A DNA stretch of 64,000 bases from Ophiura sarsii (Eukaryota > Echinodermata > Ophiuroidea > Amphilepidida > Ophiuridae), in the NCBI GenBank assembly GCA_035610835.1, contig CM069457.1, positions 44,061,319-44,125,318 on the forward strand. The letters are read 5' to 3'. The position numbers were made by a program, and so were the translations under genes. The notes under the pieces were generated by a model. That model saw nothing but the letters and a program-made list of their open reading frames with translations. It ran no database searches and was not told where the DNA came from. Below, piece after piece: positions 1 to 12,004 of this stretch; within the stretch, counting starts at the first letter, position 1, and the number at the start of each line of letters is the position of its first letter.

Positions 1-1103
1 TGGGGTCACAGGTCACAGGGGGGTCACTAGGGGTCAAAACGTGATTTCCCCTTAAAACGCATTTCCAATTTAAATGAAATGACCTAGGATCGTCAAAATC
101 GGTCAACATATTCCTTATGATCGTACGCATTTATATTAGTTCGGTTTTTACAATCAACAAATATTTGGGGTCACTAAGGGTCAAAATGTTGATTTTCTTA
201 CCATTTCACTTATAATGCTTCTTGTCTCAAAGGAAATGGCTGATGTATGTCAGAATTGGTCAAAAGATTCCTTAGGACCATGCACATACAGCGATCTCAG
301 CGATTAAAATTGATGTGTCATGCGGGGTCACTAGAGGTTATTGACCTATACAAGGGTTAAACGTGAGATATGCTCCGATTTGGACCGGACTTGTTTCATC
401 CTTTTAGATTTGATGAGACAAGAAAAAAATTCAATAATGATTTTGAGGTCAAAGGTCAGGAACAGGTCAGTAGAGGTCATTGAACTTTCTTGCAGACCCA
501 TATACAAAATGCTTCTTCTCCTACAGTTTACATGCTACAATCACCAGACTTGGTCAGTAGGACCCTCTACCAGACCTTCATTACAGAATCTCACAGTTTG
601 AGGTCAAAGGTCATAGGGGGTCACTAGGGGCCAAAACGTGATTTTCACCTAAAACGCCCTTGCAATTGAGTAAAATGACCTAGGATCGTCAACATCGGTT
701 AACATATTCCTTATGATCGTACGCATATACGATAGTTAGGTTTTTAAAATCAAAACATATTTGGGGTCACTAGGGGTCAACATGTTGATTTGCTTACCAT
801 ATCACTTAAAATGCTTCTTGTCTCAGAGGAAATGGCTGATGAATGTCAGAATTAATTAAAATATTCCTTGGGTCCATGCACATACAGCGATTTAAGCGTT
901 TAAAATTGGCGTGTGGTATGGGGTCAAGAGGGGTCATTGAACTTTACATGGGTAAAACTCAAGACATGCTTCAAATTAGATCGGACCTGTTCTATCTTGT
1001 TTGGTTCGATAAGGCAAGAAAAAAAGCCAAGCATCATAACCAGGTCAAAGGTCAAGAAGAGGTCACTATGGATCAATATCTCATAAAACTCAAGGTGCCC
1101 TAG
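1..1103. repeat. Two diverged ~600-bp repeat units rich in AGGTCA/GGGGTCA
   Basis: The stretch from about 1 to 600 is repeated with many substitutions from about 601 to 1103. Shared blocks include 'GACCTAGGATCGTCAA', 'CATATTCCTTATGATCGTACG' (read in two parts) and 'AATGCTTCTTGTCTCA'. Both units are studded with GGGGTCACTAGGGGTCA and AGGTCA words. Perfect direct repeats of AGGTCA with one spacer base (DR1) occur at 446-458, 601-613 and 1042-1054. Short open frames here are chance products of the repeat. I see no gene. Confidence 0.75.
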
Positions 1104-1569
1104 TCTCAGACCAGAACTAGATCTAGTTTCCTTTGTACACCATGGATGGTACTTTTACTTGGTGGCCTTACAATGGGGTCGTTGCTATGCCTGTCAACTT
1201 GTCAAGCCATGAGTACAACAGTACAAATAAGGGAAATTGCTGCTTCATTTTGCAAACGAATTTATTCTCAGGGTTCTTACGCCGCCTGGTTGAAACATAA
1301 AAAAAGATGAATAATAAAAGGGAAAGCTATTTACTGTGTCAAACACATTCACTGGACTGGTGTGTATTTAGAGTTCTAAAGGGCTGGGTAGGTTGTGTAA
1401 TTGAATTAAGCTTTACACTGACCATGGGAATGATCATTGGTGTATTCGTACTTTTAGCACATTTTAGAGTCCTGGAATCCAGGCTGCACACACAGTTTGC
1501 TTCATAAAACGGAAATAATAGACAGTGATCAATGTAGTTTTGTTTTTGCAATTCCAAAACGGACACTTT

Positions 1570-1660
1570 TTTTCACTTTCTATACCAATGTGATTTCTAG
1601 TTTTCACTTTCTATACCTATGTGATAACTAGTTTTCACCTTCTATACCAATGTGATATTG
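1570..1660. repeat. 31-bp minisatellite, three copies
   Basis: Three consecutive units start at 1570, 1601 and 1632, each beginning TTTTCAC(T/C)TTCTATACC. The first two are exactly 31 bp and differ at a few positions; the third is slightly short. Tandem arrangement is seen directly. Confidence 0.9.
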
Positions 1661-1754
1661 TTACACGTTTCTGAAAACAAATCCAACTATATATTAGATG
1701 GAAACTAGCTCGACCTCTAAGAAATATAGATATAACGCCTCCAATGGTTATTAA

Positions 1755-2179
1755 GGAGCTTTCGATTTGGACGACGGACGCTTAAGGTGACACCTCGAGT
1801 CATGTGCGCATGCGTCGACTTAGCAATCCGTCGGTCGTCCAATTTCTGTCTTCGGCTGATTATTAGGGAGCTTTCGATTTGCACGATGGATGAATCTAGG
1901 AAGGTTGAATGACACTTTGCGTCATATGCGCATGCGTCAATGTTGTCATCCGTTGGTCCTCTAAATGCTACAACACGAAAAGAGACTACCAACCGTCGTG
2001 GTGACGACGTCAACGTTTTGTGTTTTAACGTCGTAAAAGCGTCCGTCGTGCAAATCGAAAGCTGAAGACAGGTCCCAGAAATTGGACGACCGACGGATTG
2101 CTAAGTCGACGCATGCGCACATGACTCGAGATGTCATCTTACCGTCGTAGAAGCGTCCGTCGTCCAAATCGAAAGCTCC
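1755..2179. mobile_element. Foldback (long inverted repeat) element
   Basis: The two halves are inverted copies of each other. The left end begins GGAGCTTTCGATTTGGACGA and the right end reads the reverse complement at about 2160-2179. Both arms contain ATGTGCGCATGCGTCGAC and CCGTCGGTCGTCCAATTTCT. A GGAGC/GAAAGC motif also recurs internally near 1869 and 2055, so the element is an inverted pair of already repetitive arms. No unambiguous target-site duplication is visible, so the transposon class is not assigned. It has no coding capacity. Confidence 0.75.
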
Positions 2180-2427
2180 CAATGTTATGCATACAGAACG
2201 ACGATGCTCTTGATCTTGTATTATTGTTAGCCAAATCCCATTATTAGGGGCATATACACCAGTAGGTTTCAGTCTATATTTACTTTGGGTACGCATGGTC
2301 GCTCCAAACAACGCGGAAAAGGGGTGGTCGTACTATGCCCGCGGCATGGTATCGTGTCCGTGATTTAGGTCATTTGTGAAGCTATGTCCACTAAAAAGAA
2401 AAAAATAGCCGCAAAAAGCCGTCAAAT

Positions 2428-2512
2428 AGAATAATAATAATAATAATGTGGATTTATAATGCGCACTAATCCACCAAAAATGGTGCTCGAGGCGCGATAC
2501 AAAAAATAACTT
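2428..2512. repeat. (AAT)n followed by a common dispersed motif
   Basis: Six AAT units run into GTGGATTTATAATGCGC and then a GGTGCTCGAGGCGCGATACAA segment. A microsatellite followed by a 'TTTATA(T)AGCGC...GCTCAAGGCGC' tail is a pattern I know from dispersed repeats of many marine deuterostomes. Class not assigned. From 2513 to 3091 nothing else is recognisable. Confidence 0.45.
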
Positions 2513-3091
2513 ATATTACAACATACATTTTAAAGTACAACTTAATCTACAATCATTTAACTATATTAAATAGAAGGGTATTTAAAGATCCTGTGTTACC
2601 CCTCCGAATACGGAAAGAGAAACTGAAGCTGAAACTAAAGCCATTTGAATATGGTGGCCATTTTGGAATTTGCGCTATAAAAAAGTTCCCGTCGCTTTTG
2701 AGAGGTTCAAAGGATCTCTGAGGCATGCATTAGTGAACTCCCCTTCCCGTATACAAACAAAGATTTATTTTGTTTTTTTCTGGGGGCTCCTTTACTGCTG
2801 TTTTTTGATTTTATTGTTTTTACATGCTAAATATAATTTGAATCTCTAACATGTTATGGGAATGAAAGTAATTTGGATTTTTCAATAGTCCATTTTGACA
2901 GGAGAACCCGATATTGACATAAGTATGCAACAGAATCGGAAAATATCTTTCAACTTTGAACTCCCTTTTATTGGAAATATTGCCACATCGTACTTTCGAT
3001 CTTCGGGCCTTAGTTTCGGATAAGTCGAGTTCAATTATAATGTTATATCATTATGAGTGCTGCTAGCTGGATGTACTTCCCAGTGTAAAAT

Positions 3092-3161
3092 ATGTCGCCT
3101 ACATTGATATACTTCCGTGTATTAGCATTTTCAATGCTAAACTGTGCCGTAAAGACATCAG
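3092..3161 (+). CDS. Possible signal-peptide first exon of the + strand FN3 gene
   Basis: The ATG at 3092 opens 23 codons reading MSPTLIYFRVLAFSMLNCAV then KTS, ending in the first base of a codon at a good donor (GTAAGTGTG at 3162). Size, phase-1 donor and a hydrophobic stretch (LIYF, VLAFSML) followed by small or polar residues match the much stronger first exon of the opposing gene at 62845-62773. A phase-1 donor is what the first FN3 exon (19546) needs. Against it: an Arg interrupts the hydrophobic core, and the implied first intron would be about 16.4 kb. It could belong to another gene or be chance. No promoter motif is convincing upstream. Confidence 0.4.
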
Positions 3162-3514
3162 GTAAGTGTGTATAAATGCCACATTTACATTTCTTTTATC
3201 ACACTACAAAAACTAGACCTTTGAACTATCAAGATTGCCTAAAATTAACTCAAGCTGAAAACGAATACTAATATAAAGACTCGGACAAACTGGCGTAAAT
3301 TGAATTAACAAATACCTTAGGAATACACGGTCTCGAAAAAGTGTTTATTCGCCATTAACAATGCAATAAATCCTATAGGTATATTATGTCGTCTTAGTTT
3401 ATAATATGTTTGAACGTGTTGATGATATCTCTCCGCTAGTTAGTTATCACGTATTTTAATTGTTTACATGACTCTACTCAATAACAACTATGATGTTAAA
3501 TTCCGGAGGTGATC

Positions 3515-3792
3515 AGACGTTGCCGGACACGAACAGCCGTACATTTTGAATGTCCGTCGGTTTCAATGTAACAATGGATTTTGATTATATGACCCCCATA
3601 AAATTCATCACACGTTTGAACTAAATTATTTCATCCTAAAACCGCTGGAGTTGGATAACCAACTCCAGTGTCAGTATCATTTTTTAAATTTAATCCGTTG
3701 TTAAGCGTTCGTCTCATTCACTTGATCACGTTACCTCGCACGCATAATTTAGCCTTGAATATTCGTGAATACGCCCGTGTCCGGCATCGTCT
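3515..3792. mobile_element. 278-bp MITE with 10-bp target duplication (Mutator-like)
   Basis: The left terminus AGACGTTGCCGGACACG and the right terminus (reverse complement AGACGATGCCGGACACG) match over 17 bp with one mismatch. Immediately outside both ends lies the identical 10-mer GGAGGTGATC (3505-3514 and 3793-3802), a perfect target-site duplication. Inside, CTGGAGTTGGATAACCAACT plus CCAG forms a hairpin near 3645-3668. A TSD of 9-10 bp is typical of Mutator-like elements, so I infer that superfamily. It has no ORF and is non-autonomous. Confidence 0.8.
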
Positions 3793-3802
3793 GGAGGTGA
3801 TC

Positions 3803-5663
3803 GTTTGTAGCGCCCTCCATAATTGATATTAGTGGAATCGCTTAAGGACAATTTTGGCCATTACGTTAACTTGTCAAATACAAGCCAACCATGATGATAT
3901 ATTCTTCTTTAGGTTATGAAACGTGATTCTAGAAGGGGTGCTCATGTCAGAAATCATAATAATCCAAGATGGCTGCTCCCATAAACTGACGTGTTGCAAA
4001 AGACAACAAAATGTTGTTAATCACAGTCTAAATACTGTACGGATGTAATATATTAGTGGAATTATCTTATATGGATATGCTTTGTTGGTTATCAAAAGTT
4101 AATTTTTGAATCCAACATGGCGGCTATTGATACAACGTACGGTATATCTTAAATGTTATTCTATGTTTTTATATACTAGATAAGGCTATGCAACATACAA
4201 CCACAAGATTAAAGATGGTCGCTATCCAAAAATGGCCGCTACAATGAATAACACTAATGCTCTAATGTAATGTGTTATAAAATACAGTGTGAAACTTTCT
4301 ATTTTCAACCCATAAAATATGATAATTAATGTGATTCGTTAGCTGCTAGCTCAAAGTCATTACTGGACGAGATGCTCCATGGAAATAATTTGGAGTAACA
4401 GGCCCTAACGGAACCATAGCTTACGGGTTTCTAATTTCCCACCAAGACTAAATTTAACAATACTATGAGGCCACTACTTCGAACATCCACACAGGAAACC
4501 AGTGACAAATAGCTCAATCTACCAGACAACTATGCGAATGTACAATTGCTCATAACATTCCGTCTGTTGCGTAACCAGAATGTCAAATGACAAAATCATA
4601 CCCAAACAATTTTTACTATCCCCTTGATTGTCAATGTATGCATTGATGTGCTTCTTGAAAACCTGGTTTTGTCACTACTTAAGCAATCCCAGATAGATAT
4701 TACAGTTAGGCACACCTTATGTTAAAGCTTATTCTCACATTCCATAATACAACATATATGGATAGCGTTCGGTATGGGTAAAGAGAATAACCGAAGTCCA
4801 AAGCCCTGTGAATGTTCCACGCATTTACGGATTGTGATACGACTTCATCGGTCCAATGGTTATAAGGGCACACTTATGTGCTTGGAAAGCATACGACGAG
4901 GGGAGGGCTACCTTTCTTGTAACAAATCAGGTGCAATTGGGAGACTACCTCCAACAAAGGTATTAACATTTATGGACAATTGAACATAGGAAAACAACAG
5001 AAGATATGCTGTTACCAACAAAGTTCAATTTTATTGCGGAATGCACTTCTTCAACATTCAAATCGGAACATATATCAAATGGTAACCGGACAAGACAGCA
5101 CGTACCTACTCCAGGAAGTTTGGGATGGAAACAGACAAACGGTGTTTGGAATCCGGTTTGGTTAGCTATCCCAAGCTATCAAATACATGCAAAGAGTTAA
5201 TCAAATGTGTATAAAGATGGAATATGCACCAGCAGGTCTTATAAATCATGAATTCACTGACATTTGTAAATGTAAATGTGCCAAATAGTGAGAAATCAAG
5301 AATAAGGATGCTATCATTTTTCTATCTCATTGTATTAAAATTGTAGACATTTCTTCGACCTGATGACTGCCAGCCAGTTAATTGATAACTTTTTGCATTT
5401 ATTTTGCGTATGATTAAGTGGATGAACCACAAATATCCCCAGAAATATCGGCACAAAATAATGTTTTTTAAAGCAAGTTTTACATCACCGACCAATTATA
5501 TCCGCAGCCATATTGGATAATAACCATATTCAAATACATTCTATCAATTAAAACACATCGACCACAACATTCCTTTTGTCAAGAGTTACTCTTTATATAA
5601 AATGTATCATTGATATATACAATAAGTATCAAGCAGCCGTCATTTTGAATTTTTGCCGACCAT
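3803..5663. other. No gene recognised
   Basis: AT-rich non-coding sequence. Phrases such as 'CCAAGATGGCTGC', 'CCAACATGGCGGC' and 'AAAAATGGCCGC' recur at about 3965, 4116 and 4230, which suggests diverged repeat material. The short open frames near 4774-5200 have no recognisable motifs. If the exon at 3092 is real, this is part of a long first intron. Confidence 0.5.
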
Positions 5664-5769
5664 ATTGTAATTTTGATCAATATAGTGTATTCGTATTATA
5701 TTTGTATCACACTAGTATTGTAATTTTGATCAATATAGTGTATTCGTATTATATTTGTATCACACTAGT
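5664..5769. repeat. Perfect 53-bp tandem duplication
   Basis: Two adjacent copies (5664-5716 and 5717-5769) begin ATTGTAATTTTGATCAATAT and end CACACTAGT with no difference between them. Identity points to a recent event. Confidence 0.95.
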
Positions 5770-6144
5770 ACACTATTAACTCTAATCAAATATTGTTGAA
5801 TGCATTTAAACATTTAATGTGTAATATTTGGACGCCATTTTAATTTTTAGCCGCCATCTTAGGTTCCAATCATCTGCCAAATTAGCACCCCTTCCAAAAT
5901 CAATTGTTGTTGACCTAATGAAGATTCGTGCAAACTTTGGTGCTTGTATCCGGTCTGTAAACGTAATTTCGATAAGCGATTCCACTATATGTGTAGTGTA
6001 TGAGTATGTGAATGCATACATAATTACGAAATTAATGTTGTGTTACCAATGTTTTTGTTTTGCACCATATATCATTGTTTAATCACATCTGTGAAATATT
6101 ATCACATGTAAATAGAATAATTTATATGAGATGTTTTTCATTAA

Positions 6145-6555
6145 AGGAAGGGTCCCGCAAGCACAACATTGAGCATTATTTGTTAGAAAAATAATTATCG
6201 AGCCGAAATTACGTAATTATATAGAACAAAACACCATACTAGTCACACAAATGAATAAAAACTGCCATCACTCAACATGCAATTTTTAAAATTCGCGGTG
6301 ATCAAAAGTCCCGGTGTCGATGACGTCACGGGTATCGGTGCTAAAATTTGCGCATGTGCATTGTATAACTATGACATCATCGACACTGGGATTTTCGATC
6401 GCCGCGAATTTTAAAAAGTGCATGTTGAGAGATTGCGGTTTTTATTTGTTTTTGTCATAAGTGTGGTGTTTTGTTCTATATAATTACAAAAGTTGGGCTT
6501 GATAGTTATTTTTCTAACATATAATGCACACTTTTATGCTTGCGGGACACTTCCT
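6145..6555. mobile_element. 411-bp palindromic MITE flanked by TTAA
   Basis: The termini AGGAAGGGTCCCGCAAGCA (left) and AGGAAGTGTCCCGCAAGCA (right, reverse complement) are flanked by TTAA at 6141-6144 and 6556-6559. The inverted similarity continues inward almost to the centre, including TTCGCGGTGATC/GATCGCCGCGAA around 6292-6410. TTAA duplication is characteristic of piggyBac and Kolobok transposases. The AGG terminus fits Kolobok somewhat better, but this is inference. There is no coding capacity. Confidence 0.8.
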
Positions 6556-6639
6556 TTAACCAATTAATTTTAATTCAAACTAGAGCGGTTCTCGTCTGTC
6601 GCTAATTAATTTTAGACATGTTCCCCGGACGGTGTTCAT

Positions 6640-7090
6640 GTTTCTTTTCTCCAAGTTTGACGTCAATCGGGGAACTTTTACGATTTGACCTCTGGATGAC
6701 CTTTGATCTCTGATGACCTAATTATTTTTTTAAACATGTTCCCCCGGTGTTCATTGCACGAATTAACCCCTGTTGACCTTTGACCTTGGATGACCTCTAA
6801 TGACTGTTGACCTCGGATGACCTCTAATTACCCAGTGTTTCTAATTACCCAGTGTTTCATGTTTCTTTTCTCCAAATTTGACGTCAATTGAGCGACTTTT
6901 ACGATTTGACCCCTGGATGACATTTGACCTCAGATGACCTATGTCAATTAGACCCCCCAAAAATGTTCACCCGGCATTCATGTTTCTTATCTCCAAGTTT
7001 GATGTCAATCGGGCAACTTTGAAGATTTGACCTCCGGATGACCTTTGACCTCAGATGACCTATGTAAATTAGACCCCAAACAAGTAGCCA
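6640..7090. repeat. Degenerate TGACCT-rich repeat
   Basis: Loose repeats of 'CATGTTTCTTTTCTCCAAGTTTGACGTCAAT' (read in pieces) and 'GATGACCTTTGACCTC' recur at about 6640, 6860, 6980 and 7035. TGACCTTTGACCT (the complement of an AGGTCA DR1) occurs at 6774-6786 and 7039-7051. It is related in word content, and perhaps in origin, to the repeat at 1-1103. Confidence 0.65.
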
Positions 7091-7572
7091 CAGTTTTTGA
7101 CCATGGCCTACTTATCGCTGAAGGTTTGAAGTCAATTCGTCCATTCGTTCAAAAAGATACAGCATTCAAGAAAAAGGCTAACCAAAAACATTAACCAAAA
7201 TCTAACCAAAAGCCCCCCCTCCCTCTTATTACAAAATATTGAAAGGATCTCGGTTGTCCTACCTGAGACATATTAGTCTCAGGTTCTACCATTTTCCCGA
7301 AAGCCGATTTGAGCAAATTGGGCGTAAAAACTGGTAACATTTAGGCCTACTATAGTAAAATGTATTCACTCTCCAAATTGGTGTTGTATTTTATTGGCTC
7401 AGTCGATTTTCAAAGTACAAGTGGGTCAGAATAAAGATAATACTTTTACCACATGTTCATGTGATTTTTGTTGGCATACGACCCTGTTTAGTCGGTTGTC
7501 CTGCATTTTTAAAGCATGATTCCCACCCTCATCCTAAATGATTTAACCCAAGTCAACTAGTCGGGTCAACCT

Positions 7573-7784
7573 CGCTAGTCATAAGGGTCGCTAGTCATAA
7601 TGGTCATTGGTCATAATGGTCGCTAATCATAATTCAAATAAAGGTTCGTTAGTCATAAGGTTCGTTAGTCATAACGGGAAAATTGGTTCGTTAGTCATAA
7701 TTGAAACAAAGGTTCGCTAATCATAATAGAAACAAGGGTTCGCTAATCATAATGCGACAAAAGGACCACTAGTCATAATCATAA
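7573..7784. repeat. Minisatellite of CGCTAGTCATAATGGT-type units
   Basis: About eleven degenerate units carrying TAGTCATAA or TAATCATAA, separated by GGTCGC, GGTTCG or AAAGGTTCG. Unit length drifts between about 16 and 30 bp and there are no unique spacers, so it is a decayed minisatellite and not a CRISPR array. Confidence 0.8.
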
Positions 7785-7803
7785 CGGACAAGCTTTTTAA
7801 GTT

Positions 7804-7806
<3 letters not shown>

Positions 7807-7839
<33 letters not shown>
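7807..7839. repeat. (TA)n microsatellite
   Basis: About 16 uninterrupted TA dinucleotides. Confidence 0.95.
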
Positions 7840-10800
7840 TGTTATTTATTAATAAATGAACGGTTCACTTACTCAGATATCATACATGGCACACCCAGCA
7901 ATCTTTTACTAAATCATAACCAAAGTGACATCGCTGCAATCTGAGTTTCTGTGTAAATATCAGAAAACCCGCACGTGGGAATAATCTTGAATGGAGTAAA
8001 TTATGAACATAACTGCTCAGCGTGATGTGGCGACAGGAATTGGTCAATGTTGGCGTGGCCCGTTATCAAAATCAGTTGTCGACACGGCCGAACAGTGTTG
8101 CCAGTTCCAGTCAATCGTGGCCTAAAAGAAAGGAATTGAAATATCCAGAATAGATTGTAAATCGGCGTCACAACAAATGTATTGCTGTACAATGTACATG
8201 TGCTATGCACTTTACTCCGTCAGGTTTCAAATGTTGTTTACGGTAATAAAGATCGCCGGCCTCAAAACATTCCCTGCTTTGAATCCTAATCAGCAAGTAG
8301 GCCTATGTCTCATGGGTGGCTTTCCCCCAACACACCGGGAGGAGGGAAACGACTTCTATATGCCTTTACCTCATTAATACTGTGTATCTATTTTAAATTA
8401 AGCCTGTAAACGACAAGGGACATACAGATATATAACAATACAACATTCGTTTTAATATCTTTAATTTTTCATGTTTTGGACCAACTATCTTGAGGACACG
8501 CTGTACATGATTGTATACGAGCATTGGTTATGATTGTTTTCATATTTTGAGCTTTTCATTAGTAATGGAAGACAATTTTGCATCAAATAACCATTTTTAT
8601 AAAAAGCGCCACTTTCTTTCGCGTTATGTGTATCTGCGTATACACGTGTCACAACACGAATTTCGCAATCAACACGAAACGCTAACGAATGCCAGCAGAC
8701 TAGTGTAAATAATGATTAATGCAGGGCGTACGGTAATCATACAGAGGTATGACATACAAAGGACAAGATTGACACATTTCATTTGCACAAAACTGACAAG
8801 TGACAAGTTCAGATGGAAATAAGTTGACAGGTGAATTGAATCAATCACTGATTGATTTGTGCAGAGCGTGAGGTTAATCTTTCCAGAAATCAAGGAAAAT
8901 ATAGCGCATGCACGAAGCTTGTATTCGTCGATGATTATTAATGGGAAAAATATATTTAATTATAAAGATTGAGCAGGAAAAAGCAATACATGAAATCAAC
9001 TTTTCTTTCGGCGAAGGAAAGAAATTAATGAAATAAAATTGCAAAAAAACCCGACATATCAGGCGAGACAAAATATAAATAACAAAAGGTTCAAGCTCTC
9101 TCTGGAATTGTAGGTTCATCAAGGTAGAGGCTTTGCCTAAAATTAAAATGGGTAAACTTTGATGGACTGATGCACTGTAACTTTCTAGCAAAGAAAGCAC
9201 TGTACTTGTAATTAAAGTAAAAGGGATCCTATTTTTCATTTCGGCACTTGGCTTTTCAACGCACAAGCCTTGGTGAATTATAGATCATTAACTTGCAGCT
9301 ACAACTTGCCAGTCGGGAATGCTTCAAATTCAATTGATCAATACCGCTCATCTGTCACATTATTATATCTGGTGTGTTTTAAAAAAACATAAGTGCGAAA
9401 ATGAAAAATCGTACGATCGTCTCATTCTTTTCGCTGTAGTGTTAACCGTCGCGGACAGCATCTCAAATTAAAGAGGTCAATAATATGACTTCGTAAGAGT
9501 TATAATTTGAAAATTATGAGCGTTTTCAGCATATGCGTAAATACCGGGGATAAAATGCTCACTATTCAGAACAAATTGAGCTAATTCCAGGCAATCGCTT
9601 TGTGCGCATTTTCCACATACTTTTTTTCTTTCCCCCGTTTCCCCCCTAGTATGTTGATAATGGCACCGCCACTGGTCAATCACCCCCCATGCCAACAACA
9701 AATTTACGCCACTGATTTTCAGCATCCGGTAAGTTACTTGTTGAGCACTGCCGATTAATACACAACAATGTAGATACCCGCATCGATTACATGGATGTTA
9801 TATTTAATACACAATTTTATACAGTACATAAATAATATACAATCATACACTTCATATTTTAACATTCAATTTCATTTCCAACAGTTCTATAATTGATTCT
9901 GGAAACTTTTGTTTGGAATATCACACACTTTGAAAATACATTTCATGGTCACATCAGTTACTAAAATATCACAAAAACGGTCATATTTAGGATAAAAGAG
10001 CAAAATGAGTGATTAAGAAACACTTGTTTTTATCCAATACTTGCATATTTACACACTGAATACGGCATGACCAAAATAAGAGGCAAGGTAATATTTGTTA
10101 TACATAGTTTAAAAAAGCTCCAATAAAAGAACACTTTTCCAAAGAAAAAATATGGCAATTTTTATAATTGGTCCTTTTCCCAGTGTACTGCGCCCTCTGC
10201 TGCGGAACTCCGGTAACCAAGGCCTCATGTGGGTGCGCCTTTGGGCAAGATTCATCCCACGTCGTACATGCCTACATAACGATGCTTGCGTATTTCATAG
10301 TGTGGCCGCGTTTGCCCGATTGTTTATAATTAATTATATTTCAATAAATGCGTATGTGTTGTTTCGAGAGAAATTGGACAAATCAATGCACGCGCGCTGA
10401 TGTTGATGTGTGAATAATGGCACGACCCCGAAGGGGGAGTGCTATTGTGAGCATATCAACATTTGCGCAAGTGCATTGATTTTTCTAATTTTTCGAGAAA
10501 CAAAACATACGCACGCATTGACCTAATTCATACACGACACTATACAAATAAATATTCACAATTTAAGCATAATTTTGATCTATGTAAAACGACTAAATAG
10601 ACTTTAACAAGTTTGCTAACACCCGCAGTGAAAATCGGCGAAACCGCGATCTTGAACAACGAATCAAAACAAAACGCGCACTGCGTGATTTGAACGGCGC
10701 ACACGCAGTGCAGGTGGAGTGCAGGTGGACACTTTCAATGCACTCCGCGAATTTGTAATTCCTGCTTCCTGATTGGTTCAACACTACATAAAGTGTATGA

Positions 10801-12004
10801 ATAAAAATCATTAACCATGCTCGATTCAAATGCTATGCAGGTATATAATTTGTTGTGTCCTCTTAAGTTCCACTACAAGCTTTGAATTGTGTGACGGTAT
10901 TGTTCAGCTTGAGTGATTTATACCATACTTTCTGAGGTAGCATTTTGAAGTTTGGTGTGATCATGGTATGGTGTGAGTGTTATCAAATAAAACATGCTGA
11001 AAGTGAAAAACAGATTTTCACTGACATTCAATAATGTCATGTATAACAATACCTTCTAAGAAATAAACACAGGGCGCCTCGAAAAAAGTGGATTTTTGTG
11101 TGTGCAGTGTTTATTACAAAGAAATTGCTTGCTGATGAAAAGTGGTGGACCGAGGTTTGTTCACAATCTGTCCAATTATTGTCTATATCTATTATACTGT
11201 CCACTTTTCAATTCTTAATATTTATATATTGAAAATTGAAAAAGTTAAATATTTTTAAACCTCTGCATACGGCAGACTATCAAACATCCTCCGTACCATT
11301 ATTAGTAATACTTACTGTGTGATGTTTTGGCACTTTAAATTTCCAATCACCTCCACTTGCATTGGTTGGTTCTTCCCTTTGTATGAGTGATACAATAAGA
11401 TATGGAATTGATTTTCATTAGAATATTAGAGGCAGTACTTTGTAATTTGGTATCGTTTCACCTTCTTTCGACATATTTTAATCAGTTACATATTATAATT
11501 ATAATTATAATAATCAAAGTTTTCATAAAAAAATGAGTATTTTCTTGAAAAATGCACTTTTCACTATCTACCTGTGCTCAAAGTTCAGCTCACTATATTC
11601 AATGATTATCAATCAGGTTTGGAGACAACTTTTGAATCCAACATTCATGTACATTGATGGATTAGAAACATTGCTAGACTGTAATTAAATCCATGACAGA
11701 ATAAAGCGTAACAACTCTATTTACGCAAAATTTGCATAAAAGATGAATGGTACATCACACAGTAATACACGTTTACACCTAGGTCGGTAGGCTTGTATTC
11801 CTACCAATAAATGATTATTGATTGGTCCCTCAATGGATTTATTGACCGTGTAACAAGGTGAACTGGTTAAATGCTTGTAAAGGTCGTCACGAATTTTACT
11901 GTTAAATAACTGCATGATGACATACTGTGCATAAGCTTACCTTTTAATTGAAAAAACTAGCTATATTATCGACTCGCACATAGAAACGATCGGCTCTTTT
12001 TAAA
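7840..12004. other. No gene recognised
   Basis: AT-rich sequence without recognisable protein motifs or splice-bounded frames on either strand. The open frames near 8177, 8874, 10152 and 10593 show no domain features, and I do not support them as genes. It may be intron 1 of the + strand FN3 gene if the exon at 3092 is real. Confidence 0.5.

Noticed and set aside
1717..2311. Two ~100-codon - strand frames
   Set aside because: They arise within the arms of a foldback element and share sequence by inversion.
7573..7784. CRISPR-like array
   Set aside because: Units vary in length and sequence and lack unique spacers; the context is eukaryotic. It is a decayed minisatellite.
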